Assembly: GCF_004364435.1 (NCBI RefSeq) | Contig: NZ_SOCT01000005.1 | Location: 248,001-312,000, forward strand | Origin: Pseudomonas sp. LP_7_YM | GTDB taxonomy: Bacteria; Pseudomonadota; Gammaproteobacteria; Pseudomonadales; Pseudomonadaceae | Length of the DNA stretch: 64,000 bases | Reading direction: 5' to 3' | Shown: piece after piece, positions 1-8,454 of the stretch | How positions within the stretch are numbered: position 1 is the stretch's first letter | Layout of the letters: each line of letters starts with the position of its first letter | Program-made: the position numbers and the translations under genes | Notes under the pieces: model-generated | Told to the model about the DNA's origin: nothing | Database searches by the model: none | The model's input: the letters and a program-made list of their open reading frames with translations, nothing else

Positions 1-125
1 ACAAGGTCAACCTGCGCGAGCTGGCAAACCTGGCGCAGCACCCGAAGTTTTCCGAAGGCCGCGCACTGGCTGCGCTGTATCTGGCCCGTGATCTGCTGAC
101 CCAGCGTGGGGTGTTTCAGTCATGA
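1..125 (+). CDS. nudE: NudE, ADP-sugar/ADP-ribose Nudix hydrolase (C-terminal 40 residues only)
   Basis: Only the last 40 codons are in the window; the frame enters at base 3 and stops with TGA at 123-125. The tail ends ...LARDLLTQRG-VFQS, a helical end typical of NudE-type Nudix hydrolases, which cleave ADP-ribose, NADH and Ap3A. The Nudix box itself is outside the window, so the name relies on the tail and on linkage to cysQ. The stop overlaps the cysQ start (ATGA), which implies translational coupling and a shared transcript. Confidence 0.7.
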   Translation, partial: KVNLRELANLAQHPKFSEGRALAALYLARDLLTQRGVFQS

Positions 126-964
126 CAGAGGCGTTCGCTGATTTGCCGCACCCCTTGCTCGCGCCGGTGATCGACCTTTGTCGTCGCGCAGGGGAAGTCA
201 TCCTGCCGTTCTGGCGCTCGGGCGTTGAAGTCACGGTCAAGTCCGATAATTCACCCGTCACTGCCGCCGATCTCGCCGCCCACCAGTTGCTGGTCGCGGG
301 CCTGAAGGCGCTGGATCCGAGCATTCACATTCTGTCGGAAGAAGACGCCGACATCCCGCTGAGCGAGCGCAGTCAGTGGCAGCGCTGGTGGCTGGTCGAT
401 CCACTCGATGGCACCAAGGAATTCATCTGCGGCAGTGAAGAGTTCACTGTCAATGTGGCGCTGATCGAGAACGGGCGTGTGGTGTTCGGCGTGGTATCGA
501 TGCCCACCCGTGATCGCTGCTACTTCGGTGGCGCAGGGCTGGGCGCGTGGCGCAGTCACGATGCCCATCACATCGAGCCGATCCAGGTGCGCAATCAGCC
601 GCCAGAGGGCGAGTCGTTCACCGTGGTTGCCAGCCGTCGTCATTCAAGCCCGGAGCAGGAAAAACTGCTGGCCGGATTGGCGGCTGTGGTGGGTGAGCTG
701 CAGTTGACCAACATCGGCAGCTCACTGAAGTTTTGCCTGCTGGCGGAAGGCTCGGCCGATTGCTATCCGCGTCTGGCGCCGACCTCGCAATGGGACACCG
801 CCGCCGCCCAAGGTGTGCTGGAAGGCGCGGGCGGCTTGGTGTTGAATCTGGCAGGCGACACGTTCGACTACCCACCCAGGGAGTCGTTGCTCAATGCGTT
901 CTTTTTAGCCCTGCCAGCGCAGGCGTCCTGGCGCGAGCCGTTGATTGAGTTAGCGAAAGGTTGA
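122..964 (+). CDS. cysQ: 3'(2'),5'-bisphosphate nucleotidase CysQ
   Basis: This 280-residue protein of the inositol monophosphatase fold dephosphorylates 3'-phosphoadenosine 5'-phosphate (PAP) to AMP, removing an inhibitory by-product of sulfate assimilation. The family's metal-binding motifs are visible: the acidic pair E73-E74 in LSEED, DPLDGT at 93-98, and WDTAAAQ beginning at W224. Length is normal for CysQ. Its start overlaps the nudE stop, so the two are probably co-transcribed; a strong hairpin follows at 984-1042. Other inositol-phosphatase-like activities are possible, but the DPLDGTKEF signature favours CysQ. Confidence 0.93.
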   Translation: MTEAFADLPHPLLAPVIDLCRRAGEVILPFWRSGVEVTVKSDNSPVTAADLAAHQLLVAGLKALDPSIHILSEEDADIPLSERSQWQRWWLVDPLDGTKEFICGSEEFTVNVALIENGRVVFGVVSMPTRDRCYFGGAGLGAWRSHDAHHIEPIQVRNQPPEGESFTVVASRRHSSPEQEKLLAGLAAVVGELQLTNIGSSLKFCLLAEGSADCYPRLAPTSQWDTAAAQGVLEGAGGLVLNLAGDTFDYPPRESLLNAFFLALPAQASWREPLIELAKG

Positions 965-983
965 TCTTCATTAGCTCTTGATT

Positions 984-1042
984 CTGCCGGAGGGCGCGGG
1001 GCCCTGCTCGCAGGCAAGCCAGCTCCCACGCCCTCCGGGCAG
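984..1042. repeat. Palindromic intergenic hairpin, REP-like
   Basis: A 13-14 bp imperfect inverted repeat (CTGCC-GGAGGGCG paired with CGCCCTCC-GGGCAG, one bulged base) encloses a short core with the GCTCGCAGGCAAGCCAGCTCCC pattern seen in other intergenic repeats here. It lies between the convergent ends of cysQ and the thioesterase-like gene and may end transcription on both strands, although no long T-run follows. Confidence 0.6.
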
Positions 1043-1056
1043 AAGCGAGCGAGCAG

Positions 1057-1527
1057 TCAACGATGCAGCACGTACTGCCCTACAAACTCCACAGCCGACG
1101 CCTCTGAACCTTCGGCCACGATCCTGGTGTTCAGCGCCAGCCGCGCCCGTCCGTGGCATTGATACATCTTTACGAACCGGTCCCAAGTCGCATCATCCGG
1201 CGCATCGCAGATTGCCACGCCGTCGCGTTTGACCGGCAGCGGATAGCTGATTTGCCCCTCTTGAATCACGATGTGCCCGTCAGCGATCCCGACTTCCTTG
1301 AGCCTCAGGTATAGCCATCCCCAACCGGCCAGCACTGCGCCGCAGTACAGACTGCCGCCGAACAGCGTGCTCTTGTGGTTGATGTTCTGCGCCAAGGGAA
1401 GGTGCAGGCGCAGCTGGTGGTTTTGCCAGCTGATCACCTCAATGCCCATGTCGCGGGTCAGGGGGATGTCCTGATGCAGGACATCTTCCAGCTGTCTGGC
1501 TTTCGAATCGGGATCAATCGTTGTCAT
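1057..1527 (-). CDS. YiiD C-terminal-like putative thioesterase
   Basis: The 156-residue protein resembles the hot-dog-fold thioesterase domain found at the C-terminus of E. coli YiiD. Visible features are the LHLPLAQNINHK segment followed by TLFGGSLYCGAVLAGW, which in hot-dog enzymes forms the central helix and substrate tunnel. The substrate is unknown. The start overlaps the end of the DctD-like regulator gene by 14 bases, so it is the third gene of a dctB-dctD-thioesterase transcript. In P. aeruginosa the position after dctD holds the dctPQM transporter, so the function here may differ. Confidence 0.75.
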   Translation of the reverse strand: MTTIDPDSKARQLEDVLHQDIPLTRDMGIEVISWQNHQLRLHLPLAQNINHKSTLFGGSLYCGAVLAGWGWLYLRLKEVGIADGHIVIQEGQISYPLPVKRDGVAICDAPDDATWDRFVKMYQCHGRARLALNTRIVAEGSEASAVEFVGQYVLHR

Positions 1528-2893
1528 CGGAACCGCCCCCGCTGAAATTCAGGCCATGTTTGCGCAGTTTGTCGTGCAGGGTTTTGCGGGGAATGCCCAG
1601 CGCTTCGGCCAGGCTGCGCACTGAGCTGTGAGGCCGGGTCAGTTCGGCTGCGATCAGGGCGCGCTCGAAGGCTTCGACCTGCTCGCTAAGGCCGCCTGTC
1701 GAGGCGGGTATGTCCTGTTGCGCGGCGCCTTCGAGCTCAAGCTCAAGGCCTAGCGCGAAACGTTCGGCGGCGTTCTGCAACTCTCGCACGTTGCCCGGCC
1801 AGTTGTGCCGCAGCAGCAACGCTCGATGGCCCGGCTGCAGTTCGTGTCGCGGCAGGCCGTGGCGCAGGCTGGCGGCATCGGCAAAATGCTGGAACAGCAC
1901 CAGCGCATCTTCGCCTCGCTCGCGCAGTGGCGGGATGCGCAGCGGCGCGACGTTCAAGCGGTAATACAGGTCAGGACGGAAACGGCCTTGATCGGCGGCG
2001 TGACGAAGATCCTCCTTGGTCGCGGCGACAATCCGGATATCCAGAGGGATCTGCTGGTTGCCGCCCAAACGCTCGACCACCCGCTCCTGCAACAAGCGCA
2101 GCAGCTTGACCTGCACATCCATGCTCATGCTTTCGATTTCGTCGAGAAACAGTGTGCCGCCGTTGGCAAACTCGAACTTACCGATGCGCCGTTTTTGCGC
2201 GCCGGTGAAGGCGCCGGGCTCGTGGCCGAACAGCTCGCTTTCGACCACTGACTCAGCCAGCGCCCCAGCGTTGATGGCGACGAACGGACCGCTACGGCGG
2301 CTGGACAGGTCATGCAGCGCGCGGGCGACCACCTCCTTGCCAGCCCCCGTTTCGCCGAGAATCAGTACGTCGGCCTTGGTCGCAGCCAGCGCGCCGATCT
2401 GATCGCGCAAGCGCTGAATCGGTGCAGACAGGCCTACCAGGCGTGCGCTCAGTTGCTGACGGTCACTGAGTTCCATGCGCAGGCTGCGGTTGTCCAGCAC
2501 CAGCCGGCGCAGGGCCAGGGCGCGACGCACGCTGTCCAGCAGTGCATCGCTGGCGAAGGGTTTCTCCAGAAAATCGTAGGCGCCGGCGCGCATAGCCTGC
2601 ACGGCCAGCGGCACATCGCCGTGACCGGTGATCAGCAACACCGGCAGGTCCGGGTCCTGAGCATGAAGTTGGTTCAACAACTCAAGGCCGTCGATGCCGG
2701 GCATGCGGATATCGCTCACGATTACCCCCGGCCAGTCGCGTCCCAGGCGCGCTGGCAGCCCGGTGGCGTCGCTCAACGGCAGGATCTTCAGGCCAGCCAG
2801 GTCCAGTGTCTGGCTAAGGGCCTGACGCAGATGCGGGTCGTCGTCGATCAGCACCACCTGGGTTTGACTGTCGATGGCGGTGTCCGTGGTCAT
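1514..2893 (-). CDS. dctD: DctD-like sigma-54-dependent response regulator
   Basis: This 459-residue NtrC-family activator has a receiver domain at about 10-125 with acidic pocket D17-D19 and predicted phospho-acceptor D61, an AAA+ domain with Walker A (GETGAGKE, 180-187) and the sigma-54 contact loop GAFTGA at 227-232, and a C-terminal Fis-type helix-turn-helix near 425-447. Such proteins activate promoters read by RpoN; relatives control C4-dicarboxylate uptake. It overlaps its partner kinase by four bases (ATGA). No dctA or dctPQM gene lies nearby, so the ligand is inferred from family only. Confidence 0.85.
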   Translation of the reverse strand: MTTDTAIDSQTQVVLIDDDPHLRQALSQTLDLAGLKILPLSDATGLPARLGRDWPGVIVSDIRMPGIDGLELLNQLHAQDPDLPVLLITGHGDVPLAVQAMRAGAYDFLEKPFASDALLDSVRRALALRRLVLDNRSLRMELSDRQQLSARLVGLSAPIQRLRDQIGALAATKADVLILGETGAGKEVVARALHDLSSRRSGPFVAINAGALAESVVESELFGHEPGAFTGAQKRRIGKFEFANGGTLFLDEIESMSMDVQVKLLRLLQERVVERLGGNQQIPLDIRIVAATKEDLRHAADQGRFRPDLYYRLNVAPLRIPPLRERGEDALVLFQHFADAASLRHGLPRHELQPGHRALLLRHNWPGNVRELQNAAERFALGLELELEGAAQQDIPASTGGLSEQVEAFERALIAAELTRPHSSVRSLAEALGIPRKTLHDKLRKHGLNFSGGGSDDND

Positions 2894-4707
2894 GCAGATA
2901 GATCCTCCGGTGTTTGAAGACTGACCCCTGAAGCGCCGGCGTGCATGCGCAGCGTCAGCAGGGCGCCGCCCTCGGGATGGTTGGCGAACAGCAGTTCACC
3001 GCCCAGGGCGCGCATCAGGGTATCGCAGATCGCAAGGCCCAGCCCCAGGCCTTGGGTGCGCGTCTTGGTGGTGAAAAACGGCTCGCGGGCGTGTTCCAGC
3101 GCTTCACGGGAAAAGCCCGGGCCGTTGTCGCGAATGTACAGGTTGACGCCTTCGGCGCTGTATTCGGCACTGATCCACAATTTGCGCGGCGGGCCCTTCT
3201 CGGTCAGCGCGTCCAGCGCATTGGCCAGCAGATTGCCCAGCACTTGGCGCAGACGCGTTTCACCGGCCTGCACCCACAGCGTGGCGTCCGGCAGGTCGCG
3301 AATCAACTCGACATCCATGGCCCGACGGCGCTTGGCGAGCAGCGCAAGGGCGTCGTCCAGCGCCGGCTGCAGGGCCACGCTTTCCGGGGCGTGTCGATCG
3401 CGGCGGGCAAAGGCGCGCAGATGGGCGATGATCGAAGCCATGCGGCCTGTGAGTTCACTGATCAGCTTGAGATTGCCGCGAGCCTCGTCGGTGCGTTGAT
3501 GATCGAGCAGCACTTCTGCGTTTTCCGCGTAACTGCGAATTGCCGCCAGGGGCTGATTGAGTTCGTGGCTGATGCTCGCCGACATGGTGCCCAGCGCTGA
3601 CAGCTTGCCCGCCTGGACCAGTTCGTCCTGCGCGCGGAATAACTCTTGTTGCGCATGCTCGCGCTCCAGCACTTCCTGACGCAGGCGTTGGTTCAGGCCT
3701 TCCAGGTCGCTGGTGCGCTCGATCACGCGCACTTCCAGTTCACGCCGCGCCTTGCCCTCGAAATTGATGCGGTCCAGATAGTGGCGACGGCGCTGCATCA
3801 TGATCCCCAGTAGCAGCATCAGTACCAGCAGCGTCGCACCGCCAATGGCAACCACCGTGCGAACGGGCCGTGACACCAGCATTTTGGGCGCCAGAATGTT
3901 CACGCTCCAGCCGGTTTCATCGATTTGCTGGGTCTGGGTCAGCCAGCCTTTGTCGTCCAGCTGCAGCGGGCGTGGATCACGGGTTGGATAAGGCATGACG
4001 GCGATGATCGCCTGCTTCTCCTCTTCACTGAGCGGGCGTGTCGCACGAAAGCGCCAGGCGGGATTGGAGGTCAGGATCACCACACCGTTGTGATCGGTGA
4101 CCAGCAGTTGTTCAGGGGTCTTGCCCCACAGCGTTTCGGTCAGGTCCAGATCGACCTTGACCACCAGCACGCCGATAACGGCATTGCCCTGGTGAACGGC
4201 AGCAGCGAAGAAGTAACCACGCTTGGCCGAAGTCGTGCCCAGGCCGAAGAAGCGCCCCAGATTACCTGCCATGGCATTACTGAAGTAGGGACGAAACGCG
4301 AAGTTGCGACCGATGAAGCTGTCGTGCTTGTTCCAGTTCGACGCGGCTAAGGTGTCGCCATTGGGGGCCATCAGGTAGATGACTTCGGCGCCGGTCTGGC
4401 GGGCCGTATTCATCAGCAGCAGGTTGGCCTGCTCCTGGATTTGCGTGTTCTGTGGGTTGGCCAGCATCGCACGCAAGCCCGGCAGGTCACCAAGGATCTG
4501 TGGCAGCACTTCGTAGCGGTGCAAGGTGCCGAGCAGGTTGGCAACGTAGAGGTCAAGCGTCTGCCGGTTCTGGCTCAACAGCTCGGTGCGGTAGTAATGC
4601 TCGGCCAGCCGCTCAAGCGGCCACAGCAACGGCGCCAGAATCAAGGCCAGCAACGCAAGGCTGCGCCAGCGAGGACGGCGCGGAAGAGAGGAAGTGCTGG
4701 TCATCAT
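2890..4707 (-). CDS. dctB: DctB-like membrane sensor histidine kinase
   Basis: The 605-residue kinase has a transmembrane helix near 15-35, a periplasmic region of about 250 residues of the double-PAS/CACHE kind used by DctB to bind dicarboxylates, a second transmembrane helix near 285-305, a coiled linker, and a HisKA/HATPase core. The H-box reads SISHELNQPLAAIRSY, the N-box NLLANALDAL, and the G-boxes DNGPGF and GLGLGLAI. It would autophosphorylate and pass phosphate to the adjacent DctD-like regulator. Length and domain order fit DctB; the sensed compound is not provable from sequence. Confidence 0.83.
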   Translation of the reverse strand: MMTSTSSLPRRPRWRSLALLALILAPLLWPLERLAEHYYRTELLSQNRQTLDLYVANLLGTLHRYEVLPQILGDLPGLRAMLANPQNTQIQEQANLLLMNTARQTGAEVIYLMAPNGDTLAASNWNKHDSFIGRNFAFRPYFSNAMAGNLGRFFGLGTTSAKRGYFFAAAVHQGNAVIGVLVVKVDLDLTETLWGKTPEQLLVTDHNGVVILTSNPAWRFRATRPLSEEEKQAIIAVMPYPTRDPRPLQLDDKGWLTQTQQIDETGWSVNILAPKMLVSRPVRTVVAIGGATLLVLMLLLGIMMQRRRHYLDRINFEGKARRELEVRVIERTSDLEGLNQRLRQEVLEREHAQQELFRAQDELVQAGKLSALGTMSASISHELNQPLAAIRSYAENAEVLLDHQRTDEARGNLKLISELTGRMASIIAHLRAFARRDRHAPESVALQPALDDALALLAKRRRAMDVELIRDLPDATLWVQAGETRLRQVLGNLLANALDALTEKGPPRKLWISAEYSAEGVNLYIRDNGPGFSREALEHAREPFFTTKTRTQGLGLGLAICDTLMRALGGELLFANHPEGGALLTLRMHAGASGVSLQTPEDLSA

Positions 4708-4810
4708 AGGGCGTACGCCGCTGGTTGCTGTGCTGCCTGCACGACGTTTCGCGCGCGTAGCGGTCGCATGGGTTACATGCGGTGCAGGCTCGGTATGGAC
4801 CGCATTATGC

Positions 4811-5692
4811 CTACCGCTGCTGCGCTAAGCACTCCAGCATTGCGTCGTGCCAATCTGGCTGAGTCACACCCCATTCGCGTTGCAGGCGGCTGCAATCCAG
4901 ACGCGAATTGAGCGGACGCGTTGCGGGCGTCGGGTAGGCGCTGGAAGAAATGGGCTCAAGGATTGCGCAGGGTTTTCCGGCTTTGATCAGTTCCTGGCCG
5001 ATGGCCTGAGCGAAGCCGAACCACGATGTCTCGCCGCTGGCCGTCATGTGATACACGCCCCATGCCCCTGGCTTGCCATCGCGCCAGCGCTCGATCAACG
5101 CGCGAGTGCTTTGCGCGATGGTGCCCGCCCAGGTCGGGGCGCCGATCTGATCGGCGACGAGGGTGAGCTTTTCGCGCTCCTGCAGCAAACGCTGCATGGT
5201 CAGCAGAAAGTTGCGACCGATCAGCGAGTAAACCCAACTGGTGCGCAGGACCAGATATTGACCGCCGGCCGCAGCGATGGCTTGTTCGCCCGCCAGTTTG
5301 CTGCTGCCGTACACCCCAAGAGGATTGGGCGTGTCACGCTCGACCCACGCTCCATCCTTGCTGCCATCGAAGACGTAATCGGTGGAGTAGTGGATGAACG
5401 GAATGCCCAGCGCTGCGGCTTCCTCGGCAAAAACGCCGGGGGAGATCGCGTTGATCGCATAAGCCAGTTCCGGCTCGCTCTCGGCCTGATCCACGGCCGT
5501 GTGCGCAGCAGCGTTGACGATCAGGTCCGGCCTGACATGACGCACCACCTTGCGTATCGACGCAGGCTCGCTCAGGTCCAGTTGCTCGCGGCTCAGTACG
5601 ATCAACTCGCCAAGGTCCTTCAGGCTGTGTTGCAGCGCCTGAGCAACCTGGCCCTGTCGCCCGCTGATCAAGATCCGCAGCGGCGAACTCAT
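4811..5692 (-). CDS. rfbD: dTDP-4-dehydrorhamnose reductase RfbD (RmlD)
   Basis: Final enzyme of dTDP-L-rhamnose synthesis; it reduces dTDP-4-dehydro-L-rhamnose with NAD(P)H. The 293-residue protein shows the short-chain dehydrogenase features of the family: glycine-rich nucleotide loop SGRQGQVA near 10-17, STDYVFDG at 103-110 and the catalytic pair Y128/K132 in YGSSK. It is last in a four-gene operon in which each gene overlaps the next by four bases. Rhamnose made here feeds O-antigen, lipopolysaccharide core or glycolipids. Confidence 0.95.
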   Translation of the reverse strand: MSSPLRILISGRQGQVAQALQHSLKDLGELIVLSREQLDLSEPASIRKVVRHVRPDLIVNAAAHTAVDQAESEPELAYAINAISPGVFAEEAAALGIPFIHYSTDYVFDGSKDGAWVERDTPNPLGVYGSSKLAGEQAIAAAGGQYLVLRTSWVYSLIGRNFLLTMQRLLQEREKLTLVADQIGAPTWAGTIAQSTRALIERWRDGKPGAWGVYHMTASGETSWFGFAQAIGQELIKAGKPCAILEPISSSAYPTPATRPLNSRLDCSRLQREWGVTQPDWHDAMLECLAQQR

Positions 5693-6234
5693 TCGAAAAG
5701 ATCCGCCTCTTTGAGGCGTTTGCCGTCCTGATCCTTGGTCGACAGTTTGGGTGCTTCGGTCAGCCCCCAGTCGATGGCCAGATCCTCATCGTCCCAAAGA
5801 ATGCAGCGCTCGGCCGGCGGGGTGTAATAGTCGGTGGTCTTGTACAAAAACTCGGCGTAGTCGCTGAGCACCACGAAGCCATGGGCAAAGCCGGCTGGTA
5901 TCCACAGCTGCCTGGCATTTTCGGCGCTCAGTTCGAGCCCGAACCATTGACCGAAATGCGGGGAGCTGCGACGGATATCGACGGCGATGTCCAGCACCTT
6001 GCCCGCCGTCACGCGCACCAGTTTGCCCTGCGGGTTTTCGATCTGGTAATGCAGGCCGCGCAACACGCCTTTTTGCGAGCGTGAATGGTTGTCCTGCACG
6101 AATTGCGCGTTAACCCCGGTCGCTTCGGCGAAGGCCTTGGCGTTGAAGCTCTCATAAAAGAAGCCACGCTCATCGCCGAACACCTTGGGCTCGATGACGA
6201 GGACTTCAGGCAATTCACTCTTTGTGACTTTCAC
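5689..6234 (-). CDS. rfbC: dTDP-4-dehydrorhamnose 3,5-epimerase RfbC (RmlC)
   Basis: This 181-residue cupin converts dTDP-4-dehydro-6-deoxy-D-glucose to the L-lyxo sugar. Family residues are visible: R60-G-L-H62 in VLRGLHYQ (H62 catalytic base), the IPAGFAHGF segment around 112-120, and Y131 in LYKTTDYY. It lies third in the rfbBACD transcript with ATGA overlaps on both sides, which keeps expression matched to its partners. Confidence 0.96.
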   Translation of the reverse strand: MKVTKSELPEVLVIEPKVFGDERGFFYESFNAKAFAEATGVNAQFVQDNHSRSQKGVLRGLHYQIENPQGKLVRVTAGKVLDIAVDIRRSSPHFGQWFGLELSAENARQLWIPAGFAHGFVVLSDYAEFLYKTTDYYTPPAERCILWDDEDLAIDWGLTEAPKLSTKDQDGKRLKEADLFE

Positions 6235-7106
6235 TGATGTTCCCCTGCGATCTTGAACAGGTACTGACCGTAGCCGGTCTTGCCGAAATAATCAGCCCGT
6301 TTGAGCAGGTGATCGCGATCGATCCAGCCGTTCTGGTAAGCGATTTCTTCGAGGCAGGCCACTTTCAGGCCCTGACGATGCTCGATGGTCTGCACGTATT
6401 GCGAAGCATCCAGCAGGCTGTCGTGGGTGCCGGTATCGAGCCAGGCGAAGCCACGGCCGAAACGCTCCACGCGAAGGTCGCCGCGCTTGAGGTAGGCATT
6501 GTTCACGTCGGTGATTTCCAGCTCGCCGCGCGGCGACGGTTCTACGTCCTTGGCGATCTGAATGACTTCGTTATCGTAGAAGTACAGGCCGGTCACTGCG
6601 TAGCTGGACTTCGGTGCCTTGGGTTTTTCTTCGATGGACAGCGCGCAGCCTTTGTCGTCGAAGTCGATCACGCCGAAACGCTCCGGGTCTTTGACCCAGT
6701 AGCCGAACACGGTGGCACCCGACGGGTAATCGGCCGCGCGCTTGAGCTGATCGCTGAAGTGCTGACCATGGAAGATGTTGTCGCCCAGAATCAGGCACAC
6801 CGAATCATCGCCGATGAACGCTTCACCAATCAGGAACGCTTGGGCCAGACCGTCCGGCTTGGGTTGTTCGGCGTAATGGAAATTCACCCCGAACTGACTG
6901 CCATCGCCAAGCAATGCTCGGTATTGCGGCAGGTCCAGCGGCGTGGAGATGATCAGGATTTCCTTGATGCCCGCCAGCATCAGCACCGAGATCGGGTAGT
7001 AGATCATCGGTTTGTCGTAGATCGGCAGCAGTTGTTTCGAGACGCCGAGCGTGATCGGGTGAAGACGTGTGCCCGAGCCGCCTGCGAGTACGATTCCTTT
7101 GGTCAT
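6231..7106 (-). CDS. rfbA: Glucose-1-phosphate thymidylyltransferase RfbA (RmlA)
   Basis: The enzyme makes dTDP-glucose from glucose-1-phosphate and dTTP, the committed step of the pathway and normally feedback-inhibited by dTDP-rhamnose. The 291-residue sequence begins with the nucleotidyltransferase signature GGSGTRL (9-15) and has the conserved [13 protein letters not shown] segment, LGDNIFHG (metal-binding Asp) and EEKP. Its length is standard. It is second in the operon and overlaps rfbB and rfbC by four bases each. Confidence 0.96.
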   Translation of the reverse strand: MTKGIVLAGGSGTRLHPITLGVSKQLLPIYDKPMIYYPISVLMLAGIKEILIISTPLDLPQYRALLGDGSQFGVNFHYAEQPKPDGLAQAFLIGEAFIGDDSVCLILGDNIFHGQHFSDQLKRAADYPSGATVFGYWVKDPERFGVIDFDDKGCALSIEEKPKAPKSSYAVTGLYFYDNEVIQIAKDVEPSPRGELEITDVNNAYLKRGDLRVERFGRGFAWLDTGTHDSLLDASQYVQTIEHRQGLKVACLEEIAYQNGWIDRDHLLKRADYFGKTGYGQYLFKIAGEHQ

Positions 7107-8182
7107 GCGATCAAGTCCTTAACGTTGGTACCCAGGCGTTCGCCCTGGTAGCTGCCGTCCTGCACATTGCGGCACCATTGCAGATTGTTCAGATACCACT
7201 GCACGGTTTTGCGCAGCCCGGATTCGAAGGTTTCTTCCGGCTTCCAGCCAAGCTCGCGCTCGATCTTGCTGGCGTCGATGGCATAGCGCATGTCGTGGCC
7301 TGGACGGTCGGTCACGTAGGTGATCAGGTCCGCATAGTTGGCCACGCCTTTGCGTTGCTCCGGTGCCAGTTCTTCGAGCAGCGCGCAAATGCCACGCACC
7401 ACGTCGATGTTCTTCTGCTCGTTGTGGCCGCCGATGTTGTAGGTCTCACCGACCTGGCCTTCGGTGACGACCTTGAGCAGTGCCCGGGCGTGATCCTCGA
7501 CGTACAGCCAGTCGCGAACCTGCAGGCCGTTGCCGTACACAGGCAGCGGTTTGCCTGCCAGCGCATTGAGGATGACCAGCGGGATGAGTTTTTCAGGGAA
7601 GTGGAACGGCCCGTAGTTGTTGGAGCAATTGGTCACTACGACCGGCAGGCCGTAGGTGCGTTGCCAGGCGCGAACCAGATGGTCCGACGCCGCCTTGCTG
7701 GCAGAGTAGGGCGAGCTGGGCGCGTAGGGCGTTGTCTCGGTGAACAGGTCATCGACACCATGCAGGTCGCCGTACACTTCATCGGTAGAAATGTGGTGGA
7801 AGCGAAACGCTGCGCGCTCGGCTTCCGGCAGCGTCAGCCAATAGCTGCGGGTCGCTTCCAGCAGGCTGTACGTGCCGACGATGTTGGTCTGGATGAACTC
7901 GGACGGGCCATCGATGGAACGGTCGACGTGGGACTCTGCTGCCAGGTGCATGATCGCCTGGGGCTTGAAGCGAGCCAGCACCTTGCCGACTTCGGCCTGA
8001 TCGACGATATCCTGCTGCACGAATTCGTAACGGGTAGTGGTCACGATGCTCTGTAGCGATTCGAGGTTGCCTGCGTACGTCAGTTTGTCGAAATTCAGTA
8101 CGTCGTGTTCGGTGTTGTTGATCAAATGGCGGATCAGCGCAGAGCCAATGAATCCGGCGCCACCGGTGACAAGTATTCGCAT
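7103..8182 (-). CDS. rfbB: dTDP-glucose 4,6-dehydratase RfbB (RmlB)
   Basis: The first gene of the rhamnose operon encodes a 359-residue extended short-chain dehydrogenase that oxidises, dehydrates and reduces dTDP-glucose using bound NAD. The Rossmann motif GGAGFIG (7-13), the catalytic D134-E135 in ISTDEVYG, and Y159/K163 in YSASK are all present. The operon order rfbB-rfbA-rfbC-rfbD differs from the rmlBDAC order of P. aeruginosa, although the neighbouring dctB/dctD-like genes are the same. Confidence 0.96.
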   Translation of the reverse strand: MRILVTGGAGFIGSALIRHLINNTEHDVLNFDKLTYAGNLESLQSIVTTTRYEFVQQDIVDQAEVGKVLARFKPQAIMHLAAESHVDRSIDGPSEFIQTNIVGTYSLLEATRSYWLTLPEAERAAFRFHHISTDEVYGDLHGVDDLFTETTPYAPSSPYSASKAASDHLVRAWQRTYGLPVVVTNCSNNYGPFHFPEKLIPLVILNALAGKPLPVYGNGLQVRDWLYVEDHARALLKVVTEGQVGETYNIGGHNEQKNIDVVRGICALLEELAPEQRKGVANYADLITYVTDRPGHDMRYAIDASKIERELGWKPEETFESGLRKTVQWYLNNLQWCRNVQDGSYQGERLGTNVKDLIA

Positions 8183-8454
8183 AGCCAGACCTTCTTCCCT
8201 GGATTGACGTCAAGACAAAAGAGCATAGCTTGTGGGTGTGCGCTGACAGGCGCAAGCGGCCAGCCCCCTAGAGGCTATGAAATTAATTGATTGCCGGACC
8301 TTTACAGCGTCATAAAACTGGCGGGATTGTTTCATTTGCGTCGCGGCTACGCTATCTCTGAATCAACATCGTGATTGAGTCAAAAACCCTTTGGGCGGGG
8401 TTGCCTGTGCGCAATGGCGATATCGCCGTCCATCTTGCCTCCGGGGCCCTGCAT

